DNA from: Cyclobacteriaceae bacterium
Lineage (GTDB): Bacteria > Bacteroidota > Bacteroidia > Cytophagales > Cyclobacteriaceae
DNA length: 8,212 nt
Assembly (NCBI GenBank): GCA_025455445.1
Contig: JALOMN010000101.1
Coordinates: 1-8,212, forward strand
Direction: 5' to 3'
Below, piece by piece: positions 5,322-8,212 of the stretch. A program made the translations under genes and the position numbers. The notes below the pieces were generated by a model that worked only from the letters and a program-made list of their open reading frames with translations, searched no databases and was not told where the DNA came from. How positions within the stretch are numbered: the stretch's first letter is position 1; every line of letters begins with the position of its first letter.

Positions 5322-7586
5322 CTAATTCTCGTGTATTTTTAGCTTGGCAAAGCTAAGCAATAAGGTCTTCTCACCAAAATCGGTAAAATTGATCTTTGCC
5401 TTGCGTTCTGCGCCAATCGCTTCAATTTTCAACACCGAGCCAAAACCAAATTTAGGATGCTCTACCTTCATGCCTTCTTTTAGCCCACTGGTGTCGCTGG
5501 GAGCAAAATCGGCAGAAGGTTTATAGGCAGCAGGCTTTGGAGGTGCGGGTTGTGAGCTGATGCTCTTTTTCATTCCACTGACAAAACTTTTGGCAAAGTT
5601 TGGATTTGGAGCCACCGATTCAACGCCTCCAAACCGCGTGCTCACTTTCATGAAACGACTGCTTATGTCGTCCAGAAAGCGACTAGGTTCACAGTTCTTT
5701 AACCTTCCAAACCGATAGCGGGTAAGTGCATAGGATAAAAACAGTTTCTTCTGCGCACGGGTAATGGCCACATAAAACAAGCGTCTTTCTTCTTCCAGTT
5801 CTGATCGGCTGCTCAACATCATCTGAGAAGGGAAGAGGTCCTCTTCCATTCCTACGATGTAGACATTCTTGAATTCAAGACCTTTGGCCATGTGTATGGT
5901 CATCAACGTTACCTTATCAGGGTCGTTGTCTTTATCTTCGTCCTGACCTGTGATTAAAGAAACTTCCTGCAGAAATGCACCCAGGCTCTTGTCTTCTTTT
6001 TCCGGATCGTCAGTATACTCTTTTATTGCGTTAAGCAATTCCTGCACGTTTTCGTAACGACTCAAACCTTCTACTGTCTTGTCTTCATAGAGTTCTTTCA
6101 ACAAACCAGAAGACTTGGCAATTTCAGACGCTGCCTCGTAGGCATCTTTGTTTTCAATTTCAATTCCGAACCGCTTGATTTTGGTAACAAAATCGTCAAT
6201 AGGTGCAGCGGCCCTGTTTCCTACAAAGGGCGTTACATTTTGAAGTACCTCCCAAATGGAAATACCATGGTCGTTAGCAGCCACTACAATTTTATCGATA
6301 GTAGTGTCTCCGATACCACGCTTGGGATAATTGATGATTCTGCGAAAAGAAGCTTCATCTTGCTGATTCAACGCATAGCGCAAGTAAGCGAGCACATCTT
6401 TTATTTCTTTGCGCTGATAGAAGGAGAGACCACCCACTACTTTGTATTTGATGTTCATCCGTCTCAACGCTTCTTCAATCGCTCGCGATTGACTGTTGGT
6501 GCGATATAAGATTACAAAGTCACTGAACTTAAGCTGCTGTTGCATCTTCTCTTCAAAGATTGAACTGGCAACAAGCTTGCCTTCTTCATTATCGGAAACG
6601 GCTTTGATCAATTCAATGAGTGTACCTTCTTCATTCGATGTCCAGACATGTTTGGGAAGTTGTGCCTTATTTTTTGCGATCACCGAATTGGCAGCCTCCA
6701 CAATGGTTTGTGTGGAACGATAGTTCTGTTCGAGTTTAATAATCCTTAAATCAGGATAATCTTTTTCAAAGTTCAGTATGTTGGTGATGTCTGCTCCGCG
6801 GAAAGCATAAATGCTCTGCGCATCGTCACCCACCACACAAATATTTTGTTGCACCGCTGCCAGTTTGCGAATGATAAAATACTGGCAAAGGTTGGTGTCC
6901 TGAAACTCATCCACCAATACAAATTGAAAGCGATGCTGGTATTTGTTGAGTACTTCCAGGTGTTCTTTAAATAGCTTGTCGGTATTGAATAATAGGTCAT
7001 CAAAATCCATTGCCCCGGATTTAAAGCACCGCAGGGAATAGTTTTTAAAAATATTGCCAATCTCCGGGCGCATGTTGGCAGCGTCATCCGCAATCAGTAC
7101 AGGGTTGCTGATGTATTCCTGCCAGGAGATAAGACGATTCTTGGCTGATGAAATACGATTATAGACAGTGTTGACTTTATACTGGGTGTCATCTAATCCC
7201 ATTTCTTTTATGATGCTTCGCAGCAATGACTTTGAATCATCGGTGTCATAAATGGTGAAATTACTTGGGTAGCCGATATGATGTGCTTCTGCCCGCAGTA
7301 TTCTTGAAAATACAGAGTGAAAAGTACCCATCCACAAATTACGAGCATCGGGACCAACCAGTTTTTCAATACGATTGCGCATTTCTTTGGCAGCCTTATT
7401 CGTAAACGTAAGAGCCATGATATTAAACGGATCAACCTGATGTTGCTGGATTAAATGCGTGATACGCAAGGTAAGAACTCGTGTTTTTCCTGATCCTGCA
7501 CCTGCAATGATCATACAGGGCCCCTCCACATTTACCACACCTTCATGTTGTGGCTCGTTCAAATTTTCTAAGTAACTATTCACCAT
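5322..7586 (-). CDS. pcrA: ATP-dependent 3'-5' DNA helicase, PcrA/UvrD type (754 aa)
   Basis: This is a superfamily 1A helicase acting in nucleotide excision repair, mismatch repair and removal of recombination filaments. Numbering from ATG 7586, visible motifs are Walker A GAGSGKT (29-35), Ia ALTFTNKAAKEM (58-69), Walker B VDEFQDT (225-231), III GDDAQSIYAFRGA (253-265), QNYRST, V MTIHMAKGLEF (about 562-572), and VI EERRLFYVAITRA (about 599-611). After a Pro/Ala/Ser linker (about 670-700) comes a C-terminal Tudor-like module with HPKFGFGSV and VNF-type strands, which in PcrA/UvrD contacts RNA polymerase. All catalytic motifs are intact and length is normal. An in-frame TTG at 7598 would add four residues, but ATG 7586 is preferred because it starts just ahead of the Q-motif region LNEPQ. 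It leads the operon with DUF4290 and murA. Confidence 0.95.
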   Translation of the reverse strand: MVNSYLENLNEPQHEGVVNVEGPCMIIAGAGSGKTRVLTLRITHLIQQHQVDPFNIMALTFTNKAAKEMRNRIEKLVGPDARNLWMGTFHSVFSRILRAEAHHIGYPSNFTIYDTDDSKSLLRSIIKEMGLDDTQYKVNTVYNRISSAKNRLISWQEYISNPVLIADDAANMRPEIGNIFKNYSLRCFKSGAMDFDDLLFNTDKLFKEHLEVLNKYQHRFQFVLVDEFQDTNLCQYFIIRKLAAVQQNICVVGDDAQSIYAFRGADITNILNFEKDYPDLRIIKLEQNYRSTQTIVEAANSVIAKNKAQLPKHVWTSNEEGTLIELIKAVSDNEEGKLVASSIFEEKMQQQLKFSDFVILYRTNSQSRAIEEALRRMNIKYKVVGGLSFYQRKEIKDVLAYLRYALNQQDEASFRRIINYPKRGIGDTTIDKIVVAANDHGISIWEVLQNVTPFVGNRAAAPIDDFVTKIKRFGIEIENKDAYEAASEIAKSSGLLKELYEDKTVEGLSRYENVQELLNAIKEYTDDPEKEDKSLGAFLQEVSLITGQDEDKDNDPDKVTLMTIHMAKGLEFKNVYIVGMEEDLFPSQMMLSSRSELEEERRLFYVAITRAQKKLFLSYALTRYRFGRLKNCEPSRFLDDISSRFMKVSTRFGGVESVAPNPNFAKSFVSGMKKSISSQPAPPKPAAYKPSADFAPSDTSGLKEGMKVEHPKFGFGSVLKIEAIGAERKAKINFTDFGEKTLLLSFAKLKIHEN

Positions 7587-7633
7587 AAATCCATGCAATA
7601 TAGAGACACCTTTTCAATCTGTAAACTCAGAAA

Positions 7634-7664
7634 ATAAGGTAATCCGATTCATTTAATTAGTCAA
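7634..7664 (-). promoter_or_regulatory. Candidate promoter of the helicase-DUF4290-murA operon
   Basis: On the reverse strand TTGACT (7664-7659) is followed after 17 bp by TACCTTAT (7641-7634), which fits TAnnTT of the Bacteroidota -7 element, with 20 bp between TTG and TA. A start about 7 nt further on leaves a roughly 40-nt leader before ATG 7586. The upstream element lies within the palindrome TCAATTGA (7661-7668). It is a plausible match, but there is no experimental or comparative support. Confidence 0.35.
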
Positions 7665-7680
7665 TTGAACTTATTGTTTA

Positions 7681-7712
7681 CACAGTGAATCAAGAGTGCT
7701 GATTCACTTGTG
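7681..7712. promoter_or_regulatory. 12-bp bulged inverted repeat in the divergent intergenic region
   Basis: The left arm CACAGTGAATCA (7681-7692) pairs with the right arm TGATTCACTTGTG (7700-7712), giving twelve pairs with one extra T (7709), around a 7-nt spacer AGAGTGC. This is the strongest symmetrical element in the approximately 250-bp gap between the helicase and DUF3109 genes. No T-tract follows on either strand, so it is not an ordinary terminator. It lies 17 bp upstream of the candidate helicase promoter and could be an operator or an RNA hairpin. No matching regulator is encoded in the window. Confidence 0.5.
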
Positions 7713-7785
7713 GTTATCGAATAATAACATTATGAGTTGACAGAACCTGATGAGCTGGAAAGTCTCACTTTATTTTTAAATGCAG

Positions 7786-7816
7786 TTTTCCCGCGGGCAA
7801 CTAAATATTATATTGG
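7786..7816 (+). promoter_or_regulatory. Weak promoter-like region of the DUF3109 gene with CCCGCGGG palindrome
   Basis: TATATTGG (7809-7816) differs by one base from TAnnTTTG, and TTTT (7786-7789) lies 19 bp upstream where a TTTG would be expected. Between them is the perfect GC palindrome CCCGCGGG (7790-7797) in otherwise AT-rich DNA. Transcription would start about 10-15 nt before ATG 7836. The rest of the gap also holds only small palindromes, such as ATAAT-AAC-ATTAT at 7721-7733. Confidence 0.22.
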
Positions 7817-7835
7817 CAAAATTAAGTGAAGCATT

Positions 7836-8212
7836 ATGATTAAAGTAGGAGAGATTCTGGTGTCTGATGATATAAAGGATGTTGAGTTTGTCTGTCATCT
7901 TGAAAAATGTAAAGGTGCCTGTTGTGTGGAGGGCGACTTAGGAGCGCCACTGGAAGAAGAGGAACTTCCCGTGATGAATGAAATACTCGAAAAGGTCAAG
8001 CCTTATCTCACTCCGGAAGGACTGAAAGCAATTGAAGCTCAGGGAACTTATATCCTCGATGAAGATGGAGATTATTCTACACCTACCATCGAAGGTAAGG
8101 AATGCGCGTATGCACATTACGACCAATTGGGTGTATTGAAATGTGGCATCGAGCAAGCTTATCTGGATGGAAAGATTGGTTTTAAGAAGCCGATATCCTG
8201 CCATTTATATCC
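7836..8212 (+). CDS. DUF3109 family Cys-rich protein, N-terminal part (partial)
   Basis: The frame from ATG 7836 is open to the window edge and gives 125 residues, with the 3' end missing. The N-terminus has [18 protein letters not shown], then [14 protein letters not shown], which I recognise as the DUF3109 family common in Bacteroidota. Cysteines at 20, 25, 29, 30, 90, 103 and 122 (C-x4-C-x3-CC and ISCHLY) resemble the clustered Cys of YkgJ-type putative zinc/iron-chelating domains, so a metal or Fe-S site is likely but unproven. No signal peptide is visible, so it is presumably cytoplasmic. An AGGAGAG at 7847-7853 lies inside the gene and precedes an in-frame GTG (residue 9), but the family-like N-terminus favours the ATG. 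The cellular role is unknown. It is divergent from the helicase operon. Confidence 0.87.
   Translation, partial: MIKVGEILVSDDIKDVEFVCHLEKCKGACCVEGDLGAPLEEEELPVMNEILEKVKPYLTPEGLKAIEAQGTYILDEDGDYSTPTIEGKECAYAHYDQLGVLKCGIEQAYLDGKIGFKKPISCHLY

Noticed and set aside
7586..7598. TTG 7598 as the helicase start
   Set aside because: An ATG only four codons downstream still precedes all motifs and is the more likely start.
7938..8204. Reverse-strand open frame opposite the DUF3109 gene
   Set aside because: The forward strand encodes a recognisable family with a good start; the antisense translation has no recognisable features.

Overview
The window looks like a chromosomal segment from a member of the Bacteroidota, probably a Cytophagales-like lineage. 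The reasons are a DUF4290 gene directly upstream of murA, a MurA whose catalytic-loop cysteine is replaced by aspartate, a DUF3109 Cys-rich protein, starts without clear Shine-Dalgarno sequences, and a moderately AT-rich composition with heptameric intergenic repeats. No plasmid, phage, transposase, CRISPR, tRNA or rRNA signature was seen. This is mostly housekeeping chromosome and I did not find a convincing new multi-gene defence or metabolic system.

Layout, left to right. Positions 1-167 hold the 3' end of anmK (anhydro-muramic acid kinase). Positions 168-264 are intergenic and contain nine tandem copies of a CTTTYAA heptamer. A forward pair follows: xth (exonuclease III, AP endonuclease) and, 9 nt later, a six-helix-type membrane phosphatase/transferase of the PAP2_C (sphingomyelin-synthase-like) class. 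After a 142-bp gap with two stem-loops comes a second forward pair: a phyH-type dioxygenase gene broken by an internal deletion plus frameshift, and a classical short-chain dehydrogenase. This pair meets, tail to tail with only 2 bp between stop codons, a reverse-strand operon of three tightly packed genes: a PcrA/UvrD-type helicase, a DUF4290 protein with a basic Gly/Arg tail, and murA. The helicase and the DUF3109 gene at the right edge are divergent, separated by about 250 bp that carry a bulged 12-bp hairpin, two short palindromes and weak promoter-like matches.

How the genes fit together. Two themes recur: cell-wall precursor metabolism (anmK recycling, MurA first committed step) and DNA repair (Xth, PcrA/UvrD). 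The helicase-DUF4290-murA string is tight enough for one transcript and translational coupling, so helicase and peptidoglycan synthesis are probably co-expressed. The PAP2_C protein, PhyH remnant and SDR could be read as lipid-related, but that link is inference from families only.

Most worth checking: the PhyH deletion (real decay or assembly error), the Asp-type MurA (predicted insensitivity to fosfomycin), the sphingomyelin-synthase-like protein in a bacterium, the heptad repeat, and the hairpin in the divergent promoter region.
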